NCBI GenBank assembly: GCA_964434535.1
Contig: CAYSWA010000007.1
Span: 1 to 64,000, forward strand
Length of the DNA: 64,000 nucleotides
From: SM23-32 sp964434535
GTDB taxonomy: Bacteria > Planctomycetota > Brocadiia > SM23-32
Direction of reading: 5' to 3'
Positions 7,217 through 16,217 of the stretch are shown in pieces (positions within the stretch are counted from its first letter, which is position 1; each line of letters opens with the position of its first letter). The translations under genes were made by a program, and so were the position numbers. The notes beneath the pieces are model-generated. The model did not search any database. It had not been told where the DNA came from and saw only the letters and a program-made list of their open reading frames with translations.

Positions 7217-8917
7217 CTACGACCCGACGGGGCTGAGGCCGGCGAAGACGCGGCAGACGGCATCGGCCAGCTTGTCCGGGTGGTGGCGCAGCAGGTCCTG
7301 CTTCTCCCAGAGCACGCGCGTGCCGTCCAGGTCCTCGACCATGTCCGCGCCGGCCGTCTGCACGCCGAGCCGCGCCAGCCCGTCGTCGATGTCCACGAAG
7401 TCGGCCCCCTCGGCCCGGTAGCGTTCCAGGAGGTCCTCGGCCGGCCGGCGGGTGTTGAACAGCGCGTAGTCCAGCACTCCCTCGCCCAGGTGCTGCACGA
7501 CGGCCCGCAGGTGGTCGGAGGCGCGGAAGCCGTCGGTCTGGCCCGGCTGGGTGACCACGTTGCCGACGTAGACCTTGAGGGCGTCCGTCTGGGTGAGCGC
7601 CTCGCGGATGCCCGGCACGACGACGTTGACCAGCACGCTGGTGTAGAGGCTGCCGGGCCCGATGACGACGAGGTCGGCGTTGAGGATGTCGCGGACGGCC
7701 TCCTCGTAGGCGGGCGGGTCCTCGGGCTTGAGGTAGACGCGCCGGATGGGCGGCTTGTCGAGCCCTCGCACGCTCACCTCGCCCTCGCGCGTTGAGCCGT
7801 CGGCCAGCTCGGCGCAGACGTGGCAGTTGGTCAGCGTGGGCGGGAGCACCTTGCCGCGGATGCTGAGCAGGTCGCTCAAGACGCGGATGCCGCGCTCGAA
7901 GCTGCCCTCCAGGTCGGTCATGGCGGCGATGGCCAGGTTGCCCAGGCTCATCCCCTCGAAGCTGCCGCGCCGGAACCTGTACTGGAAGAGCTGGTTGAGC
8001 AGGCGCTCCTTCTGGCCCGGCTCGCTCAGGGCGATCAGGCAGTTGCGCGCGTCGCCGGGGGCCAGGATGCCGAGCTCGTCGCGCAGGCGCCCCGAGGAGC
8101 GGCCACTGTCGGTCACCGTCACGATGGCGGTCAGGTTGCCGCAGTAGGTCTTGCAGCCTTCCAGCACGATGGGCAGGCCGGTGCCCCCGCCCATGGCTAC
8201 GATGCGCAGGGACTGCGGCGGCTTGTTGATGTTGGCCAGCCGCAGCAGCGTGGGCACCTGGAAGACGCCGCTGATGCGGTAGTCGGGCCTCTCGCGCTCG
8301 TCGCGCGGCTCGAAGCTGCTGAACCGGCCGTGCATCATCTGCGCCGTGAGGGCGCCCAGGTCGTTGCCGGCGCGTATCTCCTCGCTCGGGCGGTCGCCCA
8401 CCAGCAGCACCTCGCCGCCCCGCAGCCGGTGTTTCTCCAGCAGGTAGCGCAGGCACTCGCTGAGCAGCACGCCGCGGTCGGCGTCGTTGATCATGACCTC
8501 GTCGAAGGCGTCGCACAGCCCGAGCTTCTCGATCTTGGTCGATTGGCGCCGGTGCAGGCCGCTGCTCAGCAGCAGGCAGAGCACCCCCTGGCTGCGCAGG
8601 AACTCCAGCGTGGGCAGCACGTCGGGGAAGAGGCTGATCTCGCCGACCTCGTCGCTCTGATAGGCGCGGTAAGCGGCGTCGATCGCGTCGTTGTCGAGCC
8701 CGTACTGCCGGGCGATCTCGTCGAAGACCAGGAAGTGGGGCCCGTGCTCCTCGGCCAGGTCGCGCTGGAGGCGCAGGGCCTCCTCCTCGCCCATGGGCAG
8801 GCCGGCCTCCGCCAGCACCCGCGCCGCCCGGCGGCGCGAGGCCTCGATCAGCGTGCCCGTGCAGTCATACAGGCTATCGTCCAGGTCGAAGACGACCGCC
8901 TTGATCGGTCCTGCCAC
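7217..8917 (-). CDS. HAD phosphatase-YvcK/CofD-like fusion protein
   Basis: 566-residue two-domain protein. Residues about 6-225 are a HAD-family hydrolase with the DxD nucleophile motif (FDLDDSLYD), a LLSSGLHRRQSTKIEKLGL region and the acidic motif VGDRPSEEI. Residues about 255-566 are a YvcK/CofD-like domain with AMGGGTGLP, TVTDSGRSSGRLR and GPGSLYTS. YvcK proteins bind UDP-sugars and affect cell-wall and carbon balance; CofD transfers phospholactate. The GTG start at 8917 was chosen for GGAGGAG 5 bp upstream and because it immediately precedes the HAD fold. Upstream in-frame codons to 9082 look non-coding. YvcK is normally a single-domain protein, so the fusion is notable. Confidence 0.88.
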   Translation of the reverse strand: MAGPIKAVVFDLDDSLYDCTGTLIEASRRRAARVLAEAGLPMGEEEALRLQRDLAEEHGPHFLVFDEIARQYGLDNDAIDAAYRAYQSDEVGEISLFPDVLPTLEFLRSQGVLCLLLSSGLHRRQSTKIEKLGLCDAFDEVMINDADRGVLLSECLRYLLEKHRLRGGEVLLVGDRPSEEIRAGNDLGALTAQMMHGRFSSFEPRDERERPDYRISGVFQVPTLLRLANINKPPQSLRIVAMGGGTGLPIVLEGCKTYCGNLTAIVTVTDSGRSSGRLRDELGILAPGDARNCLIALSEPGQKERLLNQLFQYRFRRGSFEGMSLGNLAIAAMTDLEGSFERGIRVLSDLLSIRGKVLPPTLTNCHVCAELADGSTREGEVSVRGLDKPPIRRVYLKPEDPPAYEEAVRDILNADLVVIGPGSLYTSVLVNVVVPGIREALTQTDALKVYVGNVVTQPGQTDGFRASDHLRAVVQHLGEGVLDYALFNTRRPAEDLLERYRAEGADFVDIDDGLARLGVQTAGADMVEDLDGTRVLWEKQDLLRHHPDKLADAVCRVFAGLSPVGS

Positions 8918-9054
8918 CTTGCTCCTCCGCTTGCCGGGGGCATCGCTCGGTGCCAGTATAACACGACGCGCCGCCCCACCTAAAGGACCGCCCGCCGCCC
9001 GCCTGCGTGGCTCAAGCGCCCGAGACCGCAGACCCGAGAGCCCCCGCCGCCCGG

Positions 9055-9082
9055 TTGCATTCGATGCCCCGGCTGCTATCAT
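9055..9082 (+). promoter_or_regulatory. Sigma-70-like promoter for the PfkB kinase gene
   Basis: TTGCAT (9055-9060) and TATCAT (9077-9082), 16 bp apart, with TGC just before the -10 as a possible extended -10 element. The start codon is about 40 bp downstream. A TATACT -10 for the opposite gene (HAD-YvcK) is visible on the minus strand at 8956-8961. Confidence 0.5.
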
Positions 9083-9121
9083 ACGGCGCTCGCTGCCGCG
9101 CCCTTCGGAAGGGGATCAAGG

Positions 9122-10054
9122 TTGGAGAAGGCATACGACGTGATCGGCGTCGGCTGCTGCGCCTTCGACCTGGTCATCGAGGTCGACCGCTACCCCGGCG
9201 CCGACGACAAGATCATCGTGGACCAGATCCGCACCCAGGGCGGCGGGCTGACCGCCACGGCGCTTGTGGCGGTGGCCCGGCTCGGCGGGCGCTGCGCCTA
9301 CCTCGGCGCGCTCGGCGACGACTACTTCTCGCAGTTCTGCCTGGACGAGTTCGCCCGGGAGGGGGTCGAGGCGCAGACGGTCCGCCGCGTGCCCGGCGCA
9401 TCGGTCGTGACCGCCCTCATCGTCGCCTGCCCCGCGCAGGGCACGCGCATGATCCTGGCCTCCCGTGCGAAGGCCCCGCCGTCGCTCGCCGCCGACGTGC
9501 CGGAGGAGGTCGTGCGGGCCTCGCGGGTCGTTCACGTCGACAACTTCGGCGCCGAGGGGGCCGTCCACGCCGCCCGGCTGGCCCGCGCCTGCGGCGTGCC
9601 CGTGACGATGGACCTGGAGCCGGGCGGGGGCGGCCCCGTCGAGGAGCTGATGGAGCTCGGCGACTACGTCATCGTTCCGGTCGCCTTCGCCCGCGGGCGC
9701 TACGGCACCGAGACGGCCGAGGAGGGCGCCCGTGCGCTGTTCGAAGAGGTGCAGGCCAACGGGGGCGTGGCGGGTGTCGTGACGGCCGGGGCGGAGGGCT
9801 CGCACGCCGTCTATGAGGGCGGGCAGATGAGCCAGCCCGCCTACCGGGCGTCCGTCGTCGACACGACGGGCTGCGGCGACGTCTTCCACGGTGCCTTCGC
9901 GCTCGGCCTGGCGCGCGGCTGGCCGCTGCGCCGAATACTGCCCTACGCGGCGGCGGTCGCCGCCCTCAAGTGCCGGGCCCACGGCGGCCGCGCCGGCATA
10001 CCCACCGAGGACGAGGTGCAGGAGTTCCTCGGCGAGGCGGAGCCTTTGACCTGA
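9122..10054 (+). CDS. PfkB/ribokinase-family carbohydrate kinase
   Basis: 310-residue PfkB-family kinase, which phosphorylates a sugar or nucleoside with ATP. The N-terminal GVGCCAFDLVIEVDRYP and GGGLTATALVAVARLGG segments form the substrate side. The C-terminal signature DTTGCGDVFHGAFALGL carries the catalytic Asp and anion hole. The substrate cannot be told from sequence. The TTG start at 9122 is supported by GGAAGGGGA about 6 bp upstream. It is followed by radA, 26 bp downstream, and may be cotranscribed with it. Confidence 0.92.
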   Translation: MEKAYDVIGVGCCAFDLVIEVDRYPGADDKIIVDQIRTQGGGLTATALVAVARLGGRCAYLGALGDDYFSQFCLDEFAREGVEAQTVRRVPGASVVTALIVACPAQGTRMILASRAKAPPSLAADVPEEVVRASRVVHVDNFGAEGAVHAARLARACGVPVTMDLEPGGGGPVEELMELGDYVIVPVAFARGRYGTETAEEGARALFEEVQANGGVAGVVTAGAEGSHAVYEGGQMSQPAYRASVVDTTGCGDVFHGAFALGLARGWPLRRILPYAAAVAALKCRAHGGRAGIPTEDEVQEFLGEAEPLT

Positions 10055-10080
10055 CTCCAGGGCGGGGGGACACGGAGAGC

Positions 10081-11460
10081 GTGGCCAGAGAGCGCGTCAG
10101 CTACGTCTGCGGCGAGTGCGAGGCGAGCTTCCCCCGCTGGAGCGGGCGCTGCCCGAACTGCCAGGAGTGGGACACCCTCCAGGAGGTCCGCGAGCGGCCC
10201 CAGGGCAAGGGCTCCTTCGGGAAGCCCGCCGCGCGCGCGGGCGTCGCCGCCACGCCGCTGGCCCAGGTCGAGGCCCGGCGGCTAAGCCGCCTCGGCTCCG
10301 ACATACCCGAGCTGGACCGGGTGCTCGGCGGCGGCGTGCTGCCCGGCAGCAGCATCCTGCTCGGGGGCGAGCCGGGCATCGGCAAGTCCACGATCCTGCT
10401 CCAGGCGCTCGGCAGGATGGCCGCGCGCGGGGTGCCGTGCCTCTACGTGAGCTGCGAGGAATCGCTGGGCCAGCTCAAGCTGAGGGCCGAGCGGCTGGGC
10501 TTGAAGGACTCGGCGCTGCCCGTGGCTGCCCAGAGCGACCTGGCGAGCATCCTGGGGCTGATCGCCGCCGGCGAGCTGCGCGTCCTCGTGGTCGACTCGA
10601 TCCAGCGCGTGCACGCCGCCGAGCTCGACTCGGCCACCGGCAGCCTGCGGCAGGTGAGCACCTGCGCCACCGGGCTGACCGAGACGTGCAAGGAGCGCGC
10701 GATCGCCCTTTTCCTTGTGGGGCACGTCACCAAGCGCGGGCTGATCGCCGGCCCGCGCGCCCTGGAGCACCTGGTGGACACCGTGCTCTACTTCGAGGGC
10801 GAGACGGCCGGCGGCGCGGCGCTGCGCGTGCTGCGGGCCGTGAAGAACCGCTTCGGCCCGGTCAACGAGATCGGCGTCTTCGAGATGCACAGCGAGGGCC
10901 TGCGGGAAGTGAGCAACCCCAGCGCGCTGTTCCTGGCCGAGCGCGACGCCGACGCCGCCGGCTCCGTGGTCACCGCCACGATGGAGGGCAGCCGCGCGCT
11001 GCTGGTCGAGGTGCAGGCGCTGGTCGGGCCCGGCGCCTACGGCACCCCGGAGCGGAAGGCGAGCGGGATCGACTACCGCCGCTTCAGCATGATGCTCTCG
11101 GTGCTGGAGCGCCAGGCGGGCCTCGAGCTGGGCCGCTGCGACGCCTTCGTGAACGTGGCCGGCGGCGTGCGCGTCTACGAGCCGGCGGCCGACCTGCCGC
11201 TGCTTCTCGCGCTGGCCTCCAGCTTCCGCGAGGCCCCGTTCTTCGCCGACGGCGTGGCCGTAGGCGAGGTCGGCCTCGGAGGGGAGGTGCGCGCCGTCGG
11301 CCGCATCGAGGACCGGCTGAGGGAGGCGCGCAAGCTCGGCTTCGAGCGGGCCGTCGTTCCGGTCGGCAACGCCCCGGCCGCGCGGCGCCTGATGGCCGAG
11401 GTCCACGCCGTGCGCAGACTCACAGACGCACTGAGACTTCTCGGGACGCAAGGCCAGTGA
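10081..11460 (+). CDS. radA: DNA repair protein RadA
   Basis: 459-residue RadA (Sms), a RecA-like branch-migration ATPase of recombinational repair. Four-Cys zinc finger CGEC...CPNC at residues about 10-30, Walker A GGEPGIGKST, Walker B-like VLVVDSIQ, the RadA-specific KNRFGP motif, and a C-terminal Lon-protease-like domain (VNVAGGVRVYEPAADL). The GTG start at 10081 places the zinc finger at the N-terminus as usual. In-frame codons back to 9970 overlap the PfkB gene and are not part of the family. Confidence 0.97.
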   Translation: MARERVSYVCGECEASFPRWSGRCPNCQEWDTLQEVRERPQGKGSFGKPAARAGVAATPLAQVEARRLSRLGSDIPELDRVLGGGVLPGSSILLGGEPGIGKSTILLQALGRMAARGVPCLYVSCEESLGQLKLRAERLGLKDSALPVAAQSDLASILGLIAAGELRVLVVDSIQRVHAAELDSATGSLRQVSTCATGLTETCKERAIALFLVGHVTKRGLIAGPRALEHLVDTVLYFEGETAGGAALRVLRAVKNRFGPVNEIGVFEMHSEGLREVSNPSALFLAERDADAAGSVVTATMEGSRALLVEVQALVGPGAYGTPERKASGIDYRRFSMMLSVLERQAGLELGRCDAFVNVAGGVRVYEPAADLPLLLALASSFREAPFFADGVAVGEVGLGGEVRAVGRIEDRLREARKLGFERAVVPVGNAPAARRLMAEVHAVRRLTDALRLLGTQGQ

Positions 11461-11571
11461 GGGCGTGCAATCGCCGCCCGCCGTTCGCCGTCGCCGTTGT
11501 GCCCGTCCTGTCGTCGTGGTCAGCACTGCCGGTCTCCGTGTCTGCGTGGTGATTCTCCCGCCGCCGCAAGG

Positions 11572-11599
11572 TTGACTTCGGGCGCCTTTCCGGTATCCT
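11572..11599 (+). promoter_or_regulatory. Sigma-70-like promoter for lysA
   Basis: TTGACT (11572-11577) and TATCCT (11594-11599) with a 16 bp spacer. The predicted start near 11606 is about 30 nt before the TTG start codon. Confidence 0.5.
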
Positions 11600-11634
11600 G
11601 GGGCCGTTTCGCCGCCCACCTTTCGGGGGCCATC

Positions 11635-12945
11635 TTGACGGCTGAGAGCCCATTCACGTATCGCGACGGGGAGCTCCACTGCGAGGAGGTGGCGGCCCGC
11701 CTGGTGGCGGAGCGCCACGGCACGCCGTGCTACGTCTACAGCGCGGCCTCGCTGGTGGGCCGCTACCGGCGCATCCGCGACGCCTTCGCCGCCTGGGAAC
11801 CGCTGGTCTGCTTCTCCGTGAAGTCCTGCGCCAATCTCTCGGTGCTGCGGCTGCTGGCGGGGGAGGGGAGCGGCTTCGACGTGGTCAGCGGCGGGGAGCT
11901 GTACCGCGCCCTGCTCGCGGGGGCCGACCCCCGGAAGATCGTCTTCGCCGGGGCCGGCAAGACCGAGGCGGAGATCGAGCAGGCCCTCGATGCGGGGATC
12001 CTGATGTTCAACGTCGAGTCGGCGCCCGAGCTGGCGGCGATCGACCGGGCCGCCCGCCGACGCGGCGAGCGGGCGCGGGTGGCGCTGCGCATCAACCCGG
12101 ACGTGGACCCCGGCACGCATGAGAAGACGACGACTGGCAAAGGGGGTACGAAGTTTGGTATAGGTGTGCAGCAGGCCGAGAGGCTGGCGCGCGAGGCCGC
12201 CGCGTGGCCGGGCGTCGAGGTGCGCGGGCTGCACTTCCACCTCGGCTCGCCCATCTACTCGGCGGAGCCCTACGAGCGCGCGCTCCAGGTTCTGCTGCCG
12301 CTCGTGGAGCGGCTGCGGGCGGCCGGGCTCGCCCCGGACACGCTGAACCTGGGCGGCGGCTGGTGCATAAGCTACACCGGCGAGGACGTGCCGGGCCCGG
12401 AGCGCTACGCCGAGGCGTTGCGATCTGGTCTTGAAAAATCGGCCTGTCCGGTTATCATCATTGAGCCGGGCAGGTACATAGCTGGTAACAGCGCCATACT
12501 GCTGACGAGGGTCGTTTACCGCAAGGAATCGCAGTTTGGGAAAACGTTTCTGATCTGCGACGCGGCAATGAACGATCTGATCCGGCCGACGCTTTACGGG
12601 GCCTTCCACCGCGTATGGCCCGTGGAGAGCCCCGACGGCATGCCGGCGGTCATCCAGCCCGAGCGGCAGGCGTTCGAGGGCCGGCAGACCGAGCCGGTCG
12701 ACGTGGTCGGGCCGGTCTGCGAGACGGGCGACTTCCTGGCCCGGGGCCGTCCGGTGCCCCGCGTGGAGGCAGGCGGCCTGCTGGCGGTCTTGGACGCCGG
12801 GGCGTACGGATTTGTGATGAGCTCTAACTACAACGGCCGCCCGCGCGCGGCCGAGGTGATGGTGGACGGGGCGCAGTGCCGCCTGATCCGCCGACGCGAG
12901 ACGTACGACGAGCTCGTTGCGCCCGAACAGGACCTGCCGGACTGA
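11635..12945 (+). CDS. lysA: Diaminopimelate decarboxylase
   Basis: 436-residue PLP-dependent decarboxylase that converts meso-diaminopimelate to lysine. The PLP lysine lies in CFSVKSCANLSVLRLL. VVSGGELYRALLAG, the KFG and HLGSP segments, GGG, EPGRYIAGN, the CETGDFLA active-site cysteine motif and AGAYGFVMSSNYN all match the family. The start is TTG 11635 with GGGGG upstream. Oddity: bases about 12,420-12,600 fall to roughly 54% GC inside a gene near 70%, with AT-rich codons. A shorter patch of the same character is seen near 12,120-12,175. See findings. Confidence 0.93.
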   Translation: MTAESPFTYRDGELHCEEVAARLVAERHGTPCYVYSAASLVGRYRRIRDAFAAWEPLVCFSVKSCANLSVLRLLAGEGSGFDVVSGGELYRALLAGADPRKIVFAGAGKTEAEIEQALDAGILMFNVESAPELAAIDRAARRRGERARVALRINPDVDPGTHEKTTTGKGGTKFGIGVQQAERLAREAAAWPGVEVRGLHFHLGSPIYSAEPYERALQVLLPLVERLRAAGLAPDTLNLGGGWCISYTGEDVPGPERYAEALRSGLEKSACPVIIIEPGRYIAGNSAILLTRVVYRKESQFGKTFLICDAAMNDLIRPTLYGAFHRVWPVESPDGMPAVIQPERQAFEGRQTEPVDVVGPVCETGDFLARGRPVPRVEAGGLLAVLDAGAYGFVMSSNYNGRPRAAEVMVDGAQCRLIRRRETYDELVAPEQDLPD

Positions 12946-13039
12946 GCGCCCGGCAGGAGCAGCGGCGTGGCGGGCTGCGGCGCTCGACATGAAGCCGCGA
13001 GACTCGCAGAGACGCCAACCATACCGTAAGGAGTCACTC

Positions 13040-15286
13040 ATGTGCGGATTCGCTAAGCGGTTGGGGATTGCGCTGGCGCTGACAATGATCTTCCTCGGCG
13101 GCGTGGTCGGGCTCGCGAGCGCCGATCAACAGCAGGAGATCCTCAATGCCTTCAAGCAGGGCATCACGCTCTACAAGGTGGGCGACTTCGCCGGCGCCCG
13201 GGAGCGGTTTGACCGGGTGCTGGCCATGGACCCGGGCATGCAGACCGCGTTGAAGATGCGCGACATGGCCGAGTTCGGCCAGTTCGCCGAGATGAAGGAC
13301 ACCGAGGAGCTCGGCGAGGTGGCCGAGAAGGTGCTCGACCTGATGACGCGCGCCACCCGCCAGCGGAAGCGCACTCTGGAGGACCCCGCCGCGCTGATCG
13401 AGGACTTCGAGTCGCAGGACCTGGCCACCTACGGCAAGGCGCGCATCGCGCTGACCGGCCACGGGCCCTACGCCGTGCCGTATGTCGTGCCCCTGCTGGC
13501 GCTCGACGTCGAGGAGAGCCAGACCGTCGTCGCGCGAGCCGTCAGCCTGCTGGCCGATCTCCATCCCGACGCCGTCATGCCCCTGATCGTGGCGCTGGAG
13601 AACGCCGGGGACAGCCTGCTGAAGGCGCGGATCGCCGACGTGCTCGGCCAGATAGGCGACGAGCGGGCGGTGCCCGCCCTGATGATGCTCGCCGGCGATG
13701 AAGCCGCCCTTCAGGACGCCCGCACGGCCGCAATGGAGGCCGTGCGCAGCATCACCGCCAGCGGCCCCGGCCAGCGCGGCTCTGCCACGGCGCAGTACAT
13801 CGCCCTGGCCGACGCCTACCTGCGGGAGGACAAGGACAAGGTCGGCTACACCTACGGCCTGACCGCCGAGGTCTGGGACTGGAACCCCGACGGCGAGGAG
13901 CTTCCCGACCGGATCGTCTACGAACAGGTGCCCAACTACCTCTACTTCCAGCGCATGGCCACGGAGGTGGCCCTGGGCGGGCTCGCCGCCGACCCGGGCG
14001 CGACCGAGCTTCAGGCGCTGCTGGCGGCCTCGCTGGTGCGGCAGCTGGCGCTGTGCGAGTTCTTCAAGTCCGCCGAGGTCCGCCTCGGCGGGCGCGAGAT
14101 CGAGCAGCAGGTCCGCCAGGAGGCCGCGCAGCGCGCTGAGGAGCTCTGTGTCCAGGTGCCCGTTGCGCTGCACATGCTCGCCACCCCCGTGGTCGGCCGT
14201 GCGCTCCAGCTCACGCTGGAGCTGGGCGACGGGTCGGCCAGCCTCTACCTGGTCAAGGCCATCGACGCCAAGCTCGCGGCGGCGGGGCCCGGCGCCCTGG
14301 ACGAACTGACGGCTCAGGCCCTGGTCTCCGCCCTCGGCTCGGGCGACAAGGACGTGCGCTACAACGCGTCGGTCGTCCTGGTCAGCGCCGCTCCCGACGG
14401 CGAAGGGCTGCCGGCCGAGGAAGTGATGCAGGTCATGGGCGCGGCGCTGAAGGCGGCCTCTGATCGGACGGCGCTGGTGGCGATGGACAACTTCCAGATG
14501 CGCAACAAGCTCGTCCACGTCCTGCGCGGCGCGGGCGTGGCCACCAGCGAGTCAAAGGTGGTCGACGTGCTCATCGAGCACACGCTCTCGATCGAGCCGT
14601 CGGTCGACATCGTCTTCCTGTCCGGCAACCTGCCCGAGCAGAAGTTCGCGCGCATCGTCGCGCTGCTGAAGGGCGACCCGCGCACGAAGGCGGCGCCGCT
14701 TTACGTCGTGGTCGACCCGACCGAGGAGGCGCCGGAGATGGCCGCGTTCGACCAGATCGAGCAGGTGCTCCGCCCCGACGCGCTCCGCGCCGAGGCCCTC
14801 GCGCCGATCCTGCAGGAGCAGGTCTTCGCCCGGAGCCGCTCGGCCTTCACCGACGAGGAGCAGGCCCTGGTGCTGAAGGCCGCCGAGGCGCTCGACGAGG
14901 TCGACCCGCTGGCCACCGCATACCCGCTGGTCATGGTCGAGCCGGCGCTGGTCAAGGCGCTCAGGGGCTACGGTGAAGAAGTCTCCGCCGCCGCCGCCGA
15001 GGCGTTGGCCGGGTTCGGCTCGCCGGGCAGCGCCGCGCCGCTGGCGGGGCTGGTCGCGTCCGACGCTTCACAGGACCTGCGCGTGGCCGCCTGCAAGGCG
15101 CTCGCGGCCGTTCTGAAGCGGAGCGATGCGCCGGCCGGCGAGGACGTGGTGGCCGTGCTGAAGGCCGGGCTCGACGCGGACGCGCAGCCTCTGAGGCAGG
15201 TCGCCGCCGAGGCGCTGGGCGCGGCCGGGCTCGGCGCCGAGGCGCAGATGACGCTGCTGCGCACGAAGGCGCTCGGGCTGGAGTAG
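13040..15286 (+). CDS. Exported HEAT-repeat protein with receiver-like segment
   Basis: 748-residue predicted exported protein. Signal peptide at residues 1-28 (LGIALALTMIFLGGVVGLASA). A TPR-like helix pair at about 35-65 (GITLYKVGDFAGARERFDRV) is followed by HEAT-like repeats at about 130-240 and again at about 640-745. Residues about 505-600 resemble a receiver fold (VDIVFLSGNLPEQKFARIVALL) but have Ser where the phospho-acceptor Asp is expected. Start ATG 13040 has TAAGGAG 6 bp upstream. A strong terminator follows, so it ends its own unit. Function unknown; likely a scaffold or adaptor in the periplasm. Confidence 0.8.
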   Translation: MCGFAKRLGIALALTMIFLGGVVGLASADQQQEILNAFKQGITLYKVGDFAGARERFDRVLAMDPGMQTALKMRDMAEFGQFAEMKDTEELGEVAEKVLDLMTRATRQRKRTLEDPAALIEDFESQDLATYGKARIALTGHGPYAVPYVVPLLALDVEESQTVVARAVSLLADLHPDAVMPLIVALENAGDSLLKARIADVLGQIGDERAVPALMMLAGDEAALQDARTAAMEAVRSITASGPGQRGSATAQYIALADAYLREDKDKVGYTYGLTAEVWDWNPDGEELPDRIVYEQVPNYLYFQRMATEVALGGLAADPGATELQALLAASLVRQLALCEFFKSAEVRLGGREIEQQVRQEAAQRAEELCVQVPVALHMLATPVVGRALQLTLELGDGSASLYLVKAIDAKLAAAGPGALDELTAQALVSALGSGDKDVRYNASVVLVSAAPDGEGLPAEEVMQVMGAALKAASDRTALVAMDNFQMRNKLVHVLRGAGVATSESKVVDVLIEHTLSIEPSVDIVFLSGNLPEQKFARIVALLKGDPRTKAAPLYVVVDPTEEAPEMAAFDQIEQVLRPDALRAEALAPILQEQVFARSRSAFTDEEQALVLKAAEALDEVDPLATAYPLVMVEPALVKALRGYGEEVSAAAAEALAGFGSPGSAAPLAGLVASDASQDLRVAACKALAAVLKRSDAPAGEDVVAVLKAGLDADAQPLRQVAAEALGAAGLGAEAQMTLLRTKALGLE

Positions 15287-15308
15287 GCAAGCCGGACCGG
15301 GCTTTCTC

Positions 15309-15349
15309 GGGGCGGCCGGAGTCGCCTGGCTCCGCGCCGCCCTTTCTTC
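15309..15349 (+). terminator. Rho-independent terminator after the HEAT gene
   Basis: The inverted repeat GGGCGGC (15310-15316) / GCCGCCC (15336-15342), with an inner GGAG/CTCC pairing, is followed directly by TTTCTTC. It lies 23 bp after the HEAT gene stop and before the next plus-strand gene. Confidence 0.7.
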
Positions 15350-15365
15350 ATCGCGGGGGCTCGTC

Positions 15366-16217
15366 ATGCTGAAGTCATTGAGCATCTGGTGCCTGCCGGA
15401 CAACGAGACGCGGCCGGCCGGGGAGATGTTCGACCAGGTGCGGGAGCGCGGGTTCGACGCCGTCGAGCTGGCCATCGGAGAGGCCGGCCTCGTCACCCTC
15501 CAGAGCACCGAGGAGGAGTGCCGCGCCCTCGGGCAGCTCGCCGCAGAGCGCGGCCTCCAGACGCCGACCGTGGCCAGCGGGCTCGGCTGGAAGTATCCGC
15601 TCACGGCCGACGAGCCCGAGGCCCGCGACCACGCGGCCGAGGTAATCCGCCGCAGCCTCCGCGCCGCCTCGTGGCTCGGCGCCGAGGTGCTGCTGGTCGT
15701 GCCGGGGACGCTGGCGCCTCCGGGGGCCGACTCCGCGTTCCACGTGCCTTACGACGTGGCCTACGAGCGCATGCGGGAGGGCGTCGGCCGGCTCGTCCCC
15801 ACGGCCGAGGAGACCGGCGTCGCGATGGGCATCGAGAACGTGTGGAACCGCGTGCTGCTCTCGCCGCTGGAGATGCGCGACTTCATCGACTCGTTCGGCT
15901 CCGACGCGGTGGGGGCCTACTTCGACGCGGGCAACGTGATCGTGACCGGCTACGCGGAGGACTGGGTGCGGATACTGGGCGCGCGCATCGGCGCCGTGCA
16001 CTTCAAGGACTTCCGCCGCGCCGTCGGCACCTTGGAGGGCTTCTGCGACCTGCTCGAAGGCGACGTGGACTACCCCGCCGTGATGACCGCCCTCCGCGAA
16101 GCGGGCTATGACGGGGCGTGCACGGCGGAGTACTTTGGACTGGGCGAGGCGGCCCTGGCGAAGCTGAGCGCGGCCATGGATCGCATCCTCGCCATGCAGG
16201 ACGCCGCCGGTCAGTAG
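15366..16217 (+). CDS. Sugar phosphate isomerase/epimerase (xylose isomerase-like TIM barrel)
   Basis: 283-residue TIM-barrel protein of the AP endonuclease 2/xylose isomerase-like superfamily. It starts MLKSLSIWCLPDN. Likely metal ligands lie in the GIENVWN glutamate, YFDAGNV aspartate, AVHFKDF histidine and CTAEYF glutamate segments. Members include hydroxypyruvate, tagatose and inosose isomerases or epimerases; the substrate cannot be assigned. Planctomycetes carry many paralogues. Its last 7 bases overlap the convergent baeRF gene. Confidence 0.85.
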   Translation: MLKSLSIWCLPDNETRPAGEMFDQVRERGFDAVELAIGEAGLVTLQSTEEECRALGQLAAERGLQTPTVASGLGWKYPLTADEPEARDHAAEVIRRSLRAASWLGAEVLLVVPGTLAPPGADSAFHVPYDVAYERMREGVGRLVPTAEETGVAMGIENVWNRVLLSPLEMRDFIDSFGSDAVGAYFDAGNVIVTGYAEDWVRILGARIGAVHFKDFRRAVGTLEGFCDLLEGDVDYPAVMTALREAGYDGACTAEYFGLGEAALAKLSAAMDRILAMQDAAGQ

